Numbered from the stretch's first letter, positions 43,409-56,837 are shown. The stretch: DNA of 64,000 bases from Ischnura elegans (GCF_921293095.1 NC_060246.1:16262001-16326000); one strand, 5' to 3'. Notes: a model not told the origin generated them from the sequence alone. Program-made: numbers and translations.

Positions 43409-43879
43409 GGAGTTGGGAATTTGGGATTTTCTCATATATTTTTGGCACGTCATTATTTCAGCCGCTTGCCATTTCGTGGCAATTTTCTGTGCCTTTTTCA
43501 TTCAACTGTTGGCTAACAGTTCTCAACACCAGAGACTGCAGAGCAGAGTTTTTAATGCCTAATTTCCTATATAGGTTAATCTTATTATGTTTTTAGCTGA
43601 GTTTCAACGTTATTATATTCAGTTAAGTATCTTTGGGCCTAAATTTCCTATTTTTGTTAGGTTGGAAGCAGTCGCCAACTAACTGTAGTATCATATGATA
43701 CCTGAAACAATTCAAGATCGTTCCTCTCTCTACTCCATCCGAAGCAACACACAGATGCTGAATGACTTGCAGGAGGCTCCTCTTCAATATTTCATAGTCT
43801 TGTGAGAAGATGTTTGACTAGTTGCCTTCTATATGCCCTCCATCCTATGCCTGCCTTCTATACTATGGTATCCAGGTTA

Positions 43880-44040
43880 ATTAATTCCCATGGCTATTGT
43901 GCTAAGGCTCATAGTACTAGATGTTTGGTAAAATTGTCATGGGAGATCAGGAACCTGGATATCATAGTGGTCTGTGCAGTGGCCCGGAAAGCCATAGGTC
44001 CGTGGTTTGATTCCCGGTCCAGGGGTATTTTTTCTTAATT
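43880..44040 (+). repeat. tRNA-derived SINE, + orientation
   Basis: Head with A-box-like 'tatcatagtggtctg' and B box 'ggtttgattcc' (44004-44014), preceded by a 'cccatggctattgtg' block. The same family lies reversed at 48586-48730, sharing 'ccatggcaattacaccga' upstream of the head. It is not a tRNA gene: the cloverleaf is imperfect and it is part of a longer repeated unit. Confidence 0.65.
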
Positions 44041-44529
44041 TCATATTTATGTAAGCACTAAGCTTAATAGGAAGGGTCAGGTTCGTAGAGCACAGGTACA
44101 AACTCCCCCTCCGAGATACAGCGTAAGACTCCTCGTGTCTATTCCCTCCAAGAGGCTTTCTCCCGTGTCGCGTCCGTCTCGTGACCCTCTCGGCATCTTC
44201 CTATTGGCCGGAAAAGGCCGCATGATAATGCATTTCATACGCCTTCCCACGCCAAGATACTGCAACGTGTTACGGCATAAAGTGTTGGAGAAATACGCAG
44301 AGACAAATTCCCACGCAAGAGGAAGTTGTTAATCAGAGTAGGGTGTTAGAGTCATGCACGAGGATGGATCCCACGCGAGAGGTTGCAACGTGTTATGAGT
44401 TTCAGATACTGGACCCATCACTCGAACGTGACTCTGCGATTCTTCCATTACCCGAGAGCGAAACAGAGCTGGCACGAGACGGCAAGCGACACCCTTACAT
44501 TTACATACCTAATACTACGTTTTTTATCT

Positions 44530-47352
44530 CAATAATAATAATAATAATAATAATAATTTTTTATTCACTGAACTGGCAATATACATTGCATGGTTTCGTC
44601 ACAAAAATCACTATGATACAAATTACATAAATACAATAATACAAATTACATAGAATCATTTAAATAATCGCTAATATCATAATAGGCTTTACCTGCTAAA
44701 AAATTACATAATTTAACTTTGAATAGGGAAGGGGGACAGCTTTTCAGTTCAGATGGAAGTTTATTAAAAATGATGGATGGAGTGTGATGAGGTCCCTTGA
44801 GAGCTAGAGATAGATGGTGACTTTTGAGGTGAACGTCACATTTTGAGCGAGTGTGGTAGTCATGCCATTCATGATTCCTAGGAAAATGCTCAGGATGCAT
44901 TTTAACAAAAGTGGCACAATTCAAGATAAAAATGGAGGGAAGTGTTAATATTTTTAGGTCCAAAAAGATCGGTTTACCAGGAGTCCTCTTAGGCACTCGA
45001 ACCATAGCTTTCAATGCTTGCTTCTGAAGAGAAAATAATTTTTTTGCATGGTGTGAAATTCCCCAGAACATAATTCCATAAGATATATGAGCATGAACAT
45101 TAGCATGGTAGATAAGTTTGAGGGTAGAAAGAGATAGAAATGGGGCCAGCCTTCTAAGCATAAAAATACCAGTGCTAACTCTATTCATAATGGCTTCAAT
45201 GTGTGGTGTCCATTTAAGGTCGTCTGAAACCAGAAGGCCTAAGAATTTAACACAGTTACTTTGGGTAATGGGCTCATTCATCAGATTGAGTTGGTGATTA
45301 TTTATAGGTGTGACACTCTTAGGGTGGAAATCCAAGAAAACAGTTTTGTTAATGTTAATTGATAAATGGTTGGTATTGCACCACTCAGCCATCCTAGAAA
45401 TTGAAGTATTGACAGAATTTACCAGATCAGAAATATTTCTAGAATGTGACAGACATGAAGTATCATCAGCATATAGCACAACATCCTGTTGAGGAAACAG
45501 GTTTGGTAGGTCATTAACAAAAATAATAAATAGGAGGGGGCCAAGTATGGAACCTTGGGGGACCCCAGTATTAATATCTAAAGGAGAAGAGAATGAGACA
45601 TCATTACTATACTGTGACCGGCACGTATATTTCACAATTTGTTTCCTACCAGTTAAATATGATCTTATCCAGTCCAAGGTTTTTCCTCTTATTCCAATGT
45701 TGGCCAGCTTAAGTAAGAGAATATCATGATTGACTCTATCAAAAGCTTTTGATAAGTCATAAAACACTGCAAGTGAGTGTAAATTTTTGTCTCGGGCATT
45801 ATAGATGGAATTTAACAATTGATATGCAGCAGTAATTGTCGATCTTGCTTTTCTGAAGCCATGCTGTGAATCATGTAAGATATCTTTTGATTCAAGATAA
45901 GAAATGATACGGAAATAGAACACTTTTTCGAAAATTTTGGAAAAAGCAGTAAGGACAGAAATTGGTCTATAATTGTTGGGGTCTGAAGATGAGCCTTTTT
46001 TTGGGATAGGAGATACTATGGCTAGTTTCATGCGAGAGGGAAATTCACCACTTAGGAAAGAGGTGTTAATAATATCAACTAGTGGACTTGCTATATTATG
46101 GATTACAGTTTTAATGATCGGCATAGGGATGCCATCAATTCCAGAGGACCAATTGTTGGGGAAGGAGTTAACAAGCTTAATGACTTCATGTGCATCAGTG
46201 GGCTGTAAGTACATTGAGCAGGGAAAAGGAGTGCGAGATGTGAAGGCTGCAGAATTTATGGTGGGGCTTCGAGGAGAATTACAAAAGAGTTCATTAAAAC
46301 AGTTAGCAATAACATGGGGATCAGATGTGGACTGATGATTGAAATTGATAGTTGTGTTGTTGACACAATGTGAGGTAGATTTAGTATTATTCTTAATAAC
46401 TTCCCAAGTTGCTTTGGAACGATTTTTCGAAGTAGAAATGTAATTTTCATTGATTACCCTTTTGTGCTCAACCACCTTGAGTTTAAATCTTTTTAGAGCC
46501 ATATTATATGATTCCATCTGGTCTGGATCAGTTGATTTACAGTGGTAGTAAATATCTCGCAGTGATTTACTTTCAGCCATTATTTCCTTAGAGTAGAAAT
46601 TAGAGTTAAAAGGTCCATTACATTGTTTGACATGTTTGACTGGAAATGCAGCATTAAAATGGTTGACAAAGGTATTTAAGAAGAGATTAAACTTTTCATT
46701 TGCATCAGATGCTGTATAAATATCCATCCAAGATTCATCAGATATTAGTTGCAAGAAAGTGTGTCTGGAAGCAATGTTGAAGATTCTTTTGCTAACAAAT
46801 TTAGGCTTATTTTTGAGACCAATAGATGGAAAATTGACCAAGCAAGTTAATGCCATATGATCAGAAAACCCAATATTAAAAGTTGTAGTTGACAAGCAAG
46901 AGGGCAGTAGAGTAGTTGCAAGAACATCAATTAGGGTAGAAGATTGAGTAGTAACTCTAGTAGGATCATTATTCAGCACAGAAAGCCCAAAGCTTTGAAA
47001 TAGATTTGTCAAGTCACATTTATCATGGGAGGCACTTAATAGATCAACATTGACATCACCATATAATAAGATACCCTGTATATTGAGAGTAGATGCCAAC
47101 GTAAGAGCATCATTAAGGGCTTCAAAAAATTCAAATACACAGCTACTAGGTGATCGATACACACCAAGGATAACATATTTGTAGTTACCGATTTTCAGAA
47201 TGGCACCACAACATTCAAAGGTTTTATCAGTACTATGAATTTGATTCAGACTGGTAACACTTAAGTTAGGTCTTGCATATATAGAAACACCACCACCTTT
47301 ACACTGAGTGCGACAGTAGTAGGATATTAGATTGACATATTGAAGTGTAAGA
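44530..47352 (-). mobile_element. CR1/L2-like LINE, 5'-truncated in the endonuclease
   Basis: Minus-strand LINE with a long open ORF2 and a 3' microsatellite tail: (aat)n at 44530-44557, i.e. (ATT)n on the coding strand. The 5' end is cut within the endonuclease around 47352. Target duplications were not resolved. The lack of stops suggests a young insertion into the NKRF-like intron. Confidence 0.82.
44646..47352 (-). CDS. LINE ORF2: endonuclease plus reverse transcriptase
   Basis: The longest ATG-start frame is 838 residues (44646-47162) and stays open ~60 codons further upstream. The endonuclease part shows GGGVSIYAR, VYRSPSS, GDVNVDL and GFSDHMAL, with the catalytic D/N and SDH motif. 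Reverse transcriptase shows SPIPKKGSSSDPNNYRPIS, FYDLSKAFDRVNH, GVPQGSILGPLLFIIFVNDL and the active site YADDT. The C-terminus is short (FNKLPSELKS ... FKVKLCNFL) without RNase H, pointing to the CR1/L2 group rather than I or R1. The intact RT suggests recent origin; the missing N-terminal endonuclease makes it inactive. Confidence 0.9.
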
Positions 47353-47379
47353 ATTTAATAATTCGTTCAATAATTCGTT

Positions 47380-47577
47380 CTAGAGGAGGACTTTTTATGT
47401 TTTGGGCCTAAGTGAAGACTTCATTGTAGGGAGTTTTCATAACTAGAGAGGTTCACTATGGGAGGTTTTTGTGTGCATTATCCAATGGACGAGTGACCTT
47501 CAAAATGACTTCAAAATAAATAGGTTTCCTAAAAATTTTGCTGTATGGGGGTTTACTGTATAGAGGTTTGACTGTGG
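47380..47577. mobile_element. Fragment of the pogo-like family seen at 30824-33361
   Basis: Contains 'agagaggttcactatggg' and ends 'tatagaggtttgactg' followed by TG, resembling the right end of the element at 30824-33361. The left end is missing or replaced. Confidence 0.45.
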
Positions 47578-48585
47578 CTAGTGCTGTATTCATGCTTTCA
47601 CATCCTCATTCATTGAAAAGCTATTTTTTGATATTACTAACTTAACTGAATTTGATGCTGGCTTTTTTTGATCATCTTTGAAGTTAGATAGACATGGTTG
47701 TATTCCTGGTATCTAAGTGATCATTTGGTGGTGAACTTCATCTTTTTTGTGTGCATTAAATTTCAATTTCTTTGCTGTAAGTAGTTTCAACAAAAGAGCC
47801 TTCAACTATTTATATAAATTCAAAGATTTATCATATCAGCAAGTGACGCAAAACAACCAACCAGGAGGGCAATATTGGTATTGTAAGAGAAAACACTGCC
47901 ATTATATTGTGAAAGCAAAATATTCTGAAATTAGTAATTTAAAAAATATATAGATGTGCCCCTAAAGCCCCTCTCTAAGTACAGAAAGTCATAAGTCATG
48001 GTGCTTATTGGGGCGATTAACAAATGTTCGAAAATTTGTAACTGGGAGGATCAAATCGCCTTTACAGTGTAACAAGGTGATTCATCTTTTTCATTCAGTT
48101 TACAGTTCAAGTGTATAAACGGGCTAGAAACTCAAAAAATGAATTTTTAATCGTTAAATGCTGGGCTTATAAAAAATTATGACTGCCAATTTTTTTTGAT
48201 TTATGCTTTTTTCACCCATTCACATGAAATCAGATCAGGGGTGGTCTGGGATGATTGGGGGCCCTGAGCTGGCACTCATGATGGGGCCCCCCCTCAGCGG
48301 AGGATTCACCTGCCTCCCCCCCTCCAGAAAATTTTAGGATTTTGCCTGCCCGGTAATGGAGTTTGACGCTATTCTGGCTCTAAAAGCAAGATAAAATTTT
48401 GTAAGAAAAAATATAGTGAAAAGTAGGATTTCACAGCTTATAAAATTTAATTATGTTTAATGGTTCTATTATCTACTTAAAGAATTTGCTCCTTGAAAAT
48501 GCCCTGAAATAAATGAACCCCTAAAACAGCCTTTTCAAATAATGCTTTTAAAGAGCAAAAGTAAAAGAATTGCTATGAGAAAAAT

Positions 48586-48730
48586 TCCCCTGGACCGGGA
48601 ATCGAACCACGGACCTTTGGCTTTCCAGGCCACTGAACAGACCACTACGCTATCCAGGTTCTATATTTCCCATGGCAATTACACCGAGACTAGGTGTTAT
48701 ATACTAGGTGTTAGGCCCTCACGGTCCATC
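48586..48730 (-). repeat. tRNA-derived SINE, reversed copy
   Basis: On the minus strand: A-box-like 'tagcgtagtggtctgttc' and B box 'ggttcgattcc'. Same family as 43880-44040, opposite orientation. Inserted in the hAT-ended element. Confidence 0.65.
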
Positions 48731-49817
48731 AAGGATGGCACCGCAAGGGAGAAAGGACTTCCAAGAAGCCACAACCAGATGAGAGCCTCAAACCTGCGCT
48801 AAAGCCGCGCAAAGCGGTATGTGTGATATTTCTAACCCTGCCGCGTGAACGTCGGTGAAATATAGGAGAAGACTTTTGGTTGTTATGCGTTAACTATGTC
48901 TAATTAATTTTTGCATGGCATATATATGTAGTCACAATTAAGTCGCTTTTATCCATACTCCCCACACAGCACACGGGGTAGTATGCAGATGTATATGACC
49001 ACCATGAAACTTTTACTAACAAAACGGCCTACTACATATGCATGGTAGTGTCTTTTTTTATCAAATAATTTGCCAAAAAATACCGTTTTTGAATCTTAAA
49101 AAAACCCAAATAAGCAGGGAAGAACTCCCAAGACCCCGGGTCCCACACCCTTTGGTATCACTGCAGGTTGTGAAATAGTAGATCGTTTCTTTCCTTTGTT
49201 TGCGCTTGGTGAAATATATGTATTGAAAATAGAAACTAAGTGCACAAAAAATTAAAATACGCATACAAAACGAACTAAAAAATAAACGCAACTATGAAGA
49301 GAAGAAAGAACTGCTCGGAAAGTTCACTCGAAGCGCATCACAAGACGGTATTTTTTTAAACTATTAAAATGAAAATATGAAAATTCCAACGTACCTGAAT
49401 CTGTATTTAAACTCTCATTGTGTAGTGAATCGATACAGGAAACACTGTTCTTGTTCAGCCAAGCACTGAAGTTTTTTTTGAGATTTTATTAACATAGATG
49501 AGATTTTTCTTCTTCTCATTTCTTTTCTGCACACTGCTTCTGTAAACACGTTTCATATTAACACTTCAAAGAGGATGAAAATCTCGCACTAACCAACTAG
49601 CATTCACTGAACTGCTAAGGTGATCAAAGGATTTCATGAATTACATGAGGAAAAATAGAGAATATTTGTGTTGTGTGTGTGCAACATTCCCCCTCCAACA
49701 ACGCTTCCTTCCCTACTTCCAGTCCTGGGAGAATTACTTGGCACTGATTCCCATGGTAATAGATACCCCTTAGTCAAAAAATCATACAAGTGAGATGTGT
49801 AACTATCAGTGGGCATT

Positions 49818-52382
49818 AGGCCGGCCCTTATTTTTCATAATTGCAAAAAGTTATGTTTTCCTGGTCTCAAAATGATCCAAATGGTGTTCATATTCACGTG
49901 TTAAAATTTGGTTACTTTAAAATAACGGCAACCCGTGCCCCAAGGGCCCTAAGTACTAAGGACCCTCAACTGAGTTTTTTGGGGCCGAAAAAGCACTATT
50001 TCTATGTAAAACGTAAAAGTAAAGCCCTTTAGGGCCGATTTTCTGTTTGTTTTGACCTATCTCTAAGCGTTTAGGAGATATCGTCCGTCGTAATGCAATC
50101 CCCCCCTTAGGGCGCCACCCTGCACCGCGGCGCCGCTGAGGTATGTCCCGCACCACTTACTAGAGACTTCCCCTCAACCCCCTCCCCTCCCTTGGCAAAG
50201 ACTTTGCTCCTAATGACAAGATTTACATGCTAGTGGTACAGTATTGAATAGGTTGTTCCTCTTGTGTCATGATTAATGTTGTTAAAGCCTATAATGTCAA
50301 TTTTAACCCTTCAACGCCGTCCTATGTACTGGGTACCGACCCCTTAAACCTTGATTTTTTGCCGCCAAACGGCCGCGAACCATTCCAGCAGGCTTTGTTT
50401 CAAAGTGCTTTTTATGTACAAAATATTAAAAGCATGTGATAGAAATGTGTCTATGAATAATAAAGGAATGAAGGGAATGAGCAGGGCTTCCAGGGCTCCA
50501 ACAGTAGATAGAAATATTCAAGGAAGAAAAAACGAGGCAGTCAGTTCACGGAATTAGATCACTGTGGATAGATAGAGATAGTTCTTGTGTACAGTGTGCA
50601 AAGGATAGGAAGTGCTAAGGTTTTTAGGATGTAAGGAGAAAAGTGGTGAAATAAATACTTTATTATGAACGTGACGTTCATTTTAAGAATAGACCAACAA
50701 GGAAAGGCATGTAATCAAGAATAAATCCAGGCATTGAACTGGTTGGAAAAGAAAGTGAAGAAAAACTCGGCTCAAATTTACCGACAGTGAGAGAAGTACT
50801 ATATGTTTTCTCTATCACCTAATGGGTTCGAAATTTGTAAGACTTAGTGCGAGAAAAACCGTGAGAAATGCGTCTCATCCATAGTATAAAAGTAGAATTC
50901 CTGTTGTTACGGAAAATAAGGCGATTGAAAAGTTAGAAAAATGAGGCAAAGAATGGATGAACGTGCAACGACATAAAGAGAGCGCGTACTACAGTGGAGA
51001 TGAAGAGAAGAAAATCTTTCGTAACCAAACTTGATGTTTTGCTTGGCATTGCAAGGAGCGGTACCATTGAATTTCTGACGCGCGAGGAGGTAAGTACAGT
51101 TAATCTCTCGGATAAATGTGCTTGGGCTGAAGAAATAAAGTTCTTACGCAAATAAAGAGGAGAAAGAAATGCAGTTATTGGTTGAATAGATTTCAATATA
51201 TTCAAGAAGAAATGAAAAGATGTGGTTCTCCCCTCCTTTTGTTGCATTAGCTCCCATCAGTGACCCACAGTTCCTACAAAGACTTGTTAATTACGAAAGT
51301 GTTAACCTAGACATAGCGAAAGCAGCACAAAAGAGGTTTTCAAACCACTTGTGGTACATGAGTGAGGAGTTGGTAGGCCTGTCATTCTTTGACGGATCCA
51401 TTTCTAGGTGTGAAAAAAAACGTGAGACACCGTATGTGGTCTTGTGTAGGAAAATATGATCCATTCTATAAACATATGAAGAAGGCATTCTATAAACGTA
51501 AAGACATGACTAAGGTATCTATACCAAATTTTGTCACCACTAATTCGAGAAAGCTATTTAATGTATTGTAAATATGCATTGCTTTCTTTGATGTGAACAT
51601 ACGAGAAGGGGATGAACATACAAGAACGATTTGCAAATTATTCGGGGTCATCAAGTGGGAAATGATTGTGCAGCGAAAGGAGTGAAACTAATTCAAGATT
51701 TTTAGGCAGTCACGTTGCAGGAGGAGAGCTTTCAAAATTTATTACTAACAATAAGTGTGACTTTTCATCGCAATACAACCCTTACGTGCGGAAAGGCACT
51801 TTCATTGCCAAATATAGGATGTCAGTGAAAAATTAGAAATACAATGAAAATTTATTTTATTTTGGTTAATGTGCCGAAATTCATGGATAGAGTGAAAATA
51901 AATTGATCTCTTGGATTGGAAGTATTGTTATGGCAATTAAATTCTTTCTAAGGTAAGCACATTTCTTCAGAGGCTAGATCTTGATATCAGGAGCAAAGTA
52001 TTTGCCGAGGTAGGGGAGGGGGTTGAGGGGAAGTCTCTAGTAAGCGGTGCGGGACATACCTCAGCGGTGCCGCGGTGCAGGGTGGCGCCCTAAGGGGGGG
52101 ATTGCATTACGACGGACGATATCTCCTAAACGCTTAGAGATAGGTCAAAACAAACAGAAAATCGGCCCTAAAGGGCTTTACTTTTACGTTTTACATAGAA
52201 ATAGTGCTTTTTCGGCCCCAAAAAACTCAGTTGAGGGTCCTTAGTACTTAGGGCCCTTGGGGCACGGGTTGCCGTTATTTTAAAGTAACCAAATTTTAAC
52301 ACGTGAATATGAACACCATTTGGATCATTTTGAGACCAGGAAAACATAACTTTTTGCAATTATGAAAAATAAGGGCCGGCCT
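49818..52382. mobile_element. Mutator-like element with ~405-bp terminal inverted repeats
   Basis: Left arm 49818-50223 and right arm about 51977-52382 are reverse complements with only a few differences, starting aggccggcccttattttt. A 10-bp duplication agtgggcatt flanks it (49808-49817, 52383-52392). Very long TIRs and a 9-10 bp duplication fit Mutator-like or foldback elements. The near identity of the arms points to a recent insertion, later than the surrounding hAT element. The interior (50224-51976) has broken open frames. Confidence 0.82.
50930..51570 (+). pseudogene. Unidentified broken gene inside the Mutator-like element
   Basis: Pieces in different frames: KSFVTKLDVLLGIARSGTIE (around 51010-51090), then 51220-51459 with PISDPQFLQRLVNYESVNLD and HLWYMSEELVGLSFFDGSIS, then 51389-51571. 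Stops and shifts separate them. The composition looks protein-like and the last piece resembles an uncharacterised transposon-associated protein I cannot name with certainty. No MULE transposase catalytic motif or SWIM zinc finger was recognised. Confidence 0.4.
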
Positions 52383-52989
52383 AGTGGGCATTATAATGTG
52401 ATATTTTTCTTTGATGAATGAATTGGGGTATCGACTACACAGAAACCCCTTATCCTCCTGCGGGGATATCGGGTTTTGCTACGGAACTGGAGGCTTTGGG
52501 AAGAGCGGACTAGGGAAAAATGTAATGTCACATGATCCGTAGTGGTCCCCAAAATATACTGACATATGCATGGTCGCACTTAAGGTTGCCACCGTGGTCT
52601 CATCTCAGGAGGGAGATTCACATGAACTCCTCGTAGTATTTGGCCTAAGCGTGGGACAGGAGAGGGAATAGAGATGTGACCAGCGCCCCAGTGCATGCTG
52701 GCTGCTTCATGATATACGCGAGCGTCGTGTGGGGCCCTCAGAGTCATCTTGATGGCAGTTCTCTACACTAGTCCCTCACAGTGTTATGAGGGTTTTGCAG
52801 TATGACATTATCGGCGATCCAGAGGACTCTGGGCCCCCCTGAGCTTGGGGTCCTCTGCGATCGCCGACCAGCTGACCTGGCCAGACCGCCCCTGAATCAG
52901 ATTGATATTGATGGGCCAGAAGTACCTCATAATTCAAAACAGCTCAGCATGGCATTTTAGATCACTAGAGTAAAGCCTCCATCAGGTAT

Positions 52990-53050
52990 GTTTGGTGGCT
53001 AGAGTGTTGCCTTCCTAACCTGTGGGGCGTGGCAGAGAATCCCTGCAGTG
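52990..53050 (+). repeat. tRNA-like SINE fragment
   Basis: 'ttggtggctagagtgttgcc' (A-box-like) and a degraded B region near 'ggcagagaatccc'. Body not defined. Confidence 0.35.
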
Positions 53051-53088
53051 GCAGAGATTTTTCAGGGACAGCCTGATCACTCACCCTT

Positions 53089-55371
53089 GTTCCCACTTAA
53101 CCTTGAAAACCTTTAAACCGTGAATAAGCCGTGAATTTCGTATAACATGAAAAAGCCGTGAATTACGTCCTAAAGCCTTAAAAATCTCTCAATCTTGATT
53201 TTACGATCGTAGAACTACGATAGGTAGATTGAAAGAAAAATGGATATTTCGATCATATTTCAAGGTCAGTCACTCGCAGACATGGCCACGGATTTATCTG
53301 GGCACGTATATTTGAAGCGCAATGGGGAGCATGCATGAAATTTGTTCATCATGCTAGCTAGTCTCATTGAAAAGAAAATTTTCTCACGAGTCCAAATATA
53401 TATGCCAAAACTCTTCTAGTACTCCACAAACGTCAATAAATGCTAATTAAAAATGCTCAAATATCGCTTGAAGTCACGGGACCTGATACGCCTTCTGGCA
53501 TCATCGCACCGTACACCATTCACGTCGCTAAGAGAGTAGAGTGGTAGAGCCTTAAATGAAAGATATCGAAGTAAAAGTCTTCGTCGAGCTTTGTAGAAGT
53601 CCATATAAGGACGAATTGACTTAAGACTGATTTAAGAAAGGAAATACCTCAGTTTACTTTTGGTCAACTTCCTTATGGCGGCTGATTTTCTGAAAAACAG
53701 TGATTGCTTCATCAATAGTGCAATGCGGGAGTAAAATAGGGCAGGTAAATAATTATGCGATTAATGAAAATTATTTTACGAACGTTTTTAAATATTTATT
53801 TATTGTCCATTAAGATTTATTATATCCATTGCTAGCTGAAAATCTATCTTATGTATTTACTTAGTTACCTACCATGCGGAACTTAGATATTTATCCCTAA
53901 TCGGTCGAAGTTGAGATCTAAATGATCATGAAAAGGTAAATAAAAAGTATTTGATAGACACAGAAATAAGTTTCAAGTACTATACTGTACTTACTCAAGT
54001 TCCTGTTTTTGAACAGAAACGAGACGAAATTTTAGATCTTGCGTTGACACGCAGCAAAATGTATGGGCATCACAGCAGCAAATACTTAGTTTACCTTACA
54101 AAAAGCCACATATTTCTCGAATACTCATTATTTTTCCCAGTGGTTTAATCGTAATCAGTATTTATTCTCATGAATAGCCACCTTCCTTTATGTTTATAAT
54201 CCTACAATCGGTGGATTATTAGGTACATTTCTAGGGTTATTTACAAGGTGAAATGAGTGATACATCTTAAATTTGGTTTGCCATCGGAGAAATACTGGCG
54301 ATTTGATAAAACCCTCCAGTAACCCTGATTCAAGAGTGTACTTACGTTGAGAAATATCCCGTTTACAATGTAAATAAAGTATTTAACTCCTTTCTGTAGG
54401 TCATCAACCACTTTCTTCTCTTATTTTTGTCCTTTGAGGCACAAGCAAAAACCTTTTCCGATGAGAAAGTAGAGGTACTTGAGTGGTGGGGCACTAAATA
54501 TGATATATATGGTTTTCACACGTTTGTATATTGAATATCCATGCTGCAATACACTAATGCCACTAACCAAATGATGTGGGTGCCCAACGTAGATCACAAT
54601 CTGCAAACAACTTATTTTCATTTAATCTTTCCAAATCTCCCCAAACAATCCCCTTTATTTATTGCAACAACGCCTTGGCAACCCAAAATATTCACAGTCT
54701 GCATTTTGTCGTTAAAACGAATTATTTTCGCCTAATTTGCATTTGAGCACTCGTAGATCGGTTTTCTATCCTCTTCCTCAGTCTGTCATCGGTGGATACC
54801 GTGCCGTGACGTCACGCTTCGATGACGTCGTGTTTTCAAGCAGCCGATGAAGATCAATTTTTAAAGACTCATAACTCGGCTAAAAAGCATTATTCATGCG
54901 CAAAATTTTCGGCGAGTACATTTGAGGTAGAGGCCTTCTTATTACAGTACTTAAAAAAAATTGTGCATGTTCCCCATTATTGGTCTGTGTGCCATAATGA
55001 CACATTCACCTTGAGCCTGTACCAAAGACTGGTAACCTAAGTGTTCATTAACGCTTGCGGAAATTCAGACACTTCTTAACTTCCCTAGCACCCTGGTCCC
55101 TCCATTTTCCCACTCACAACCTTTAGTCGGAGCTGAATTTTGCAAACGATATGTGACGTCAGGAGATAAAGCACTTTGATTGCTGCCTTTGCATTCACGG
55201 TGTTTGTCGCGTTTGTTAAATTTTTAGTTAACATGCGGCCGATGATTGCTACGTGATCAATATTTCTACCAAAAATGGTTTATCTATAAACCGTGAATTT
55301 GAAGACATTTAGACAGTGAAAACCTGGAAAAAAACCATGAATGTTATTATTTAGATTGAGTGGGAACCGTG
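53089..55371. mobile_element. Possible 2.3-kb inverted-repeat element
   Basis: The left end 'gttcccacttaaccttgaaa' and right end 'tttagattgagtgggaac' are imperfect inverted repeats. 'aaaccgtgaat' blocks occur near both ends. No transposase and no clear target duplication, so the call is tentative. The interior has CRE-like tgacgtca motifs at about 54807-54830. Confidence 0.4.
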
Positions 55372-56837
55372 TCAATGTTTATGTGCTTTGCGGAGGGAAC
55401 TTATAGTGCAACTTAAATCCATCAGATGGGACATTAAGGTGTGGTTGCTATGGTGCCTTTTGTTTAGAGCAGGCTAATGCCCATGTTTGGTTTCTCTCCA
55501 CCCTTCCTTCCCTTACCCATGTCTAAGGTGCAAATGACCTCAGCGCTCAGTTGCCTCTTCCAAGTACCATACTGCTAAGTCTCCAGTGGTCAACAGTTCT
55601 CCACCTCTGCTAACAGGTGTTGATCAATTCTGCCACTCCTAATGCAGCTTTTCAACCATCACTTCAAGCTAACTCCTGTAGCCTTTGAACTGGATAACCA
55701 GTCAGAAACCAAAAATTCAGGTGAACTTAAATTTTTCTTAGAAGTAGATAAATAGTTTGCATCACCTGTTGTAGTCGTTATTGTTGTCATTATTTACATT
55801 TAGCTTAAAACTTTTGCTTGAGAAATAGTGTCATCATCCTCTGATGACAATAGCATAATAATAAATACTTATAGCATAAAAGTAATCAAAAGCATAATTT
55901 CCATTTTAATCTTATAGCATAAGATGATGAAAAGTAGTCATTTTCCTACAAGGAACAAGGGAGGGAAGATTTAAATGTAAGATGCGTGTTTATTTAAGTG
56001 ATCCATAGAAATACTTCACTTAAAACTTGTGAAGCTTTAGGTAGCAGTTTTAAGGACCTATTTCCTTACATGAAAGCAAAGTAAATAATTTTAACAAAAA
56101 AGTAATTAAAAGCCATAATTTCCACATGCTTGGGTGGATCACCAAGGTGCAAGTCTAGCAAAAAATTATAAAATCCACCCATTATTTTACATGGAGAAAA
56201 TAAACTCTGAATATTGGTTGTAAATAGACATTTGCAAGTAGCAAATTAAAGCTAAATTATGATGAAATAGTCATAGGGCCACAGAACATGAATATTAATC
56301 ATCAAATACTAGAACAACAGATGAATGCACTAATCATGTGCATTAGTTTTTTGGGGAAAGTATTTGATGTACAGCTCTAGTTAAAAACTAACAATAGGTA
56401 CAAAGTCGATTTTCTTATTCTTTTTCTGTGACATAGAAGGCGTAAATTAAAAATTTGTTGTGTTAGCCCTGTGCATCGATTCCTCTCTTCTGCAGCAAAG
56501 TAAATTTTTAATATCAGTATGTGTGCAATGACTATGAGGCAATTAACTCACCCTCTTTCTCTCTCTCTCTGTTTGTCCTCTCTACTGACCTGAGGAGTGC
56601 CGGCATTTTTTCATCTCCTTGTGAAGCCTTTTGGTTCTGCATGGTGAGAGATAACTAGAAATTGAGAGAAGCATTTTCATCAGTTTCATTCACGTCTTTC
56701 AACGTGGAAAGTGATGCAAATTGAATTCAAGCCATAGACTCATTTTCAGTTAAAATATTTCGTGTGATCAAATGGAACATTTTCAAAAGTTTTATCGCAT
56801 GAGCAGCGAAGACAAAAGAAAATGTAAATTGGAAATG

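Larger units (their letters stand above)
48236..52894. mobile_element. 4.66-kb hAT-ended element holding nested insertions
   Basis: Ends caggggtggtctggg / ccagaccgcccctg, flanked by an exact 8-bp duplication aatcagat at 48228-48235 and 52895-52902. CAGGGG ends and 8-bp duplication define a hAT insertion. It contains a SINE (48586-48730) and a Mutator-like element (49818-52382). No hAT transposase was found in the remaining ~1.9 kb, so it was a nonautonomous element. Confidence 0.85.

Noticed and set aside
43952-44026. Possible tRNA gene, and its reversed twin at 48586-48660
   Set aside because: A and B boxes are present but the cloverleaf does not close and conserved sequence extends beyond the tRNA-like part, so these are SINEs.
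49841-50032. 63-codon frame identical to one at 52168-52359
   Set aside because: Both lie in the arms of the Mutator-like element; identity reflects the inverted repeat, not a gene family.
51220-51459. 79-codon frame as an independent host gene
   Set aside because: It lies inside the Mutator-like element, with broken frames on both sides.
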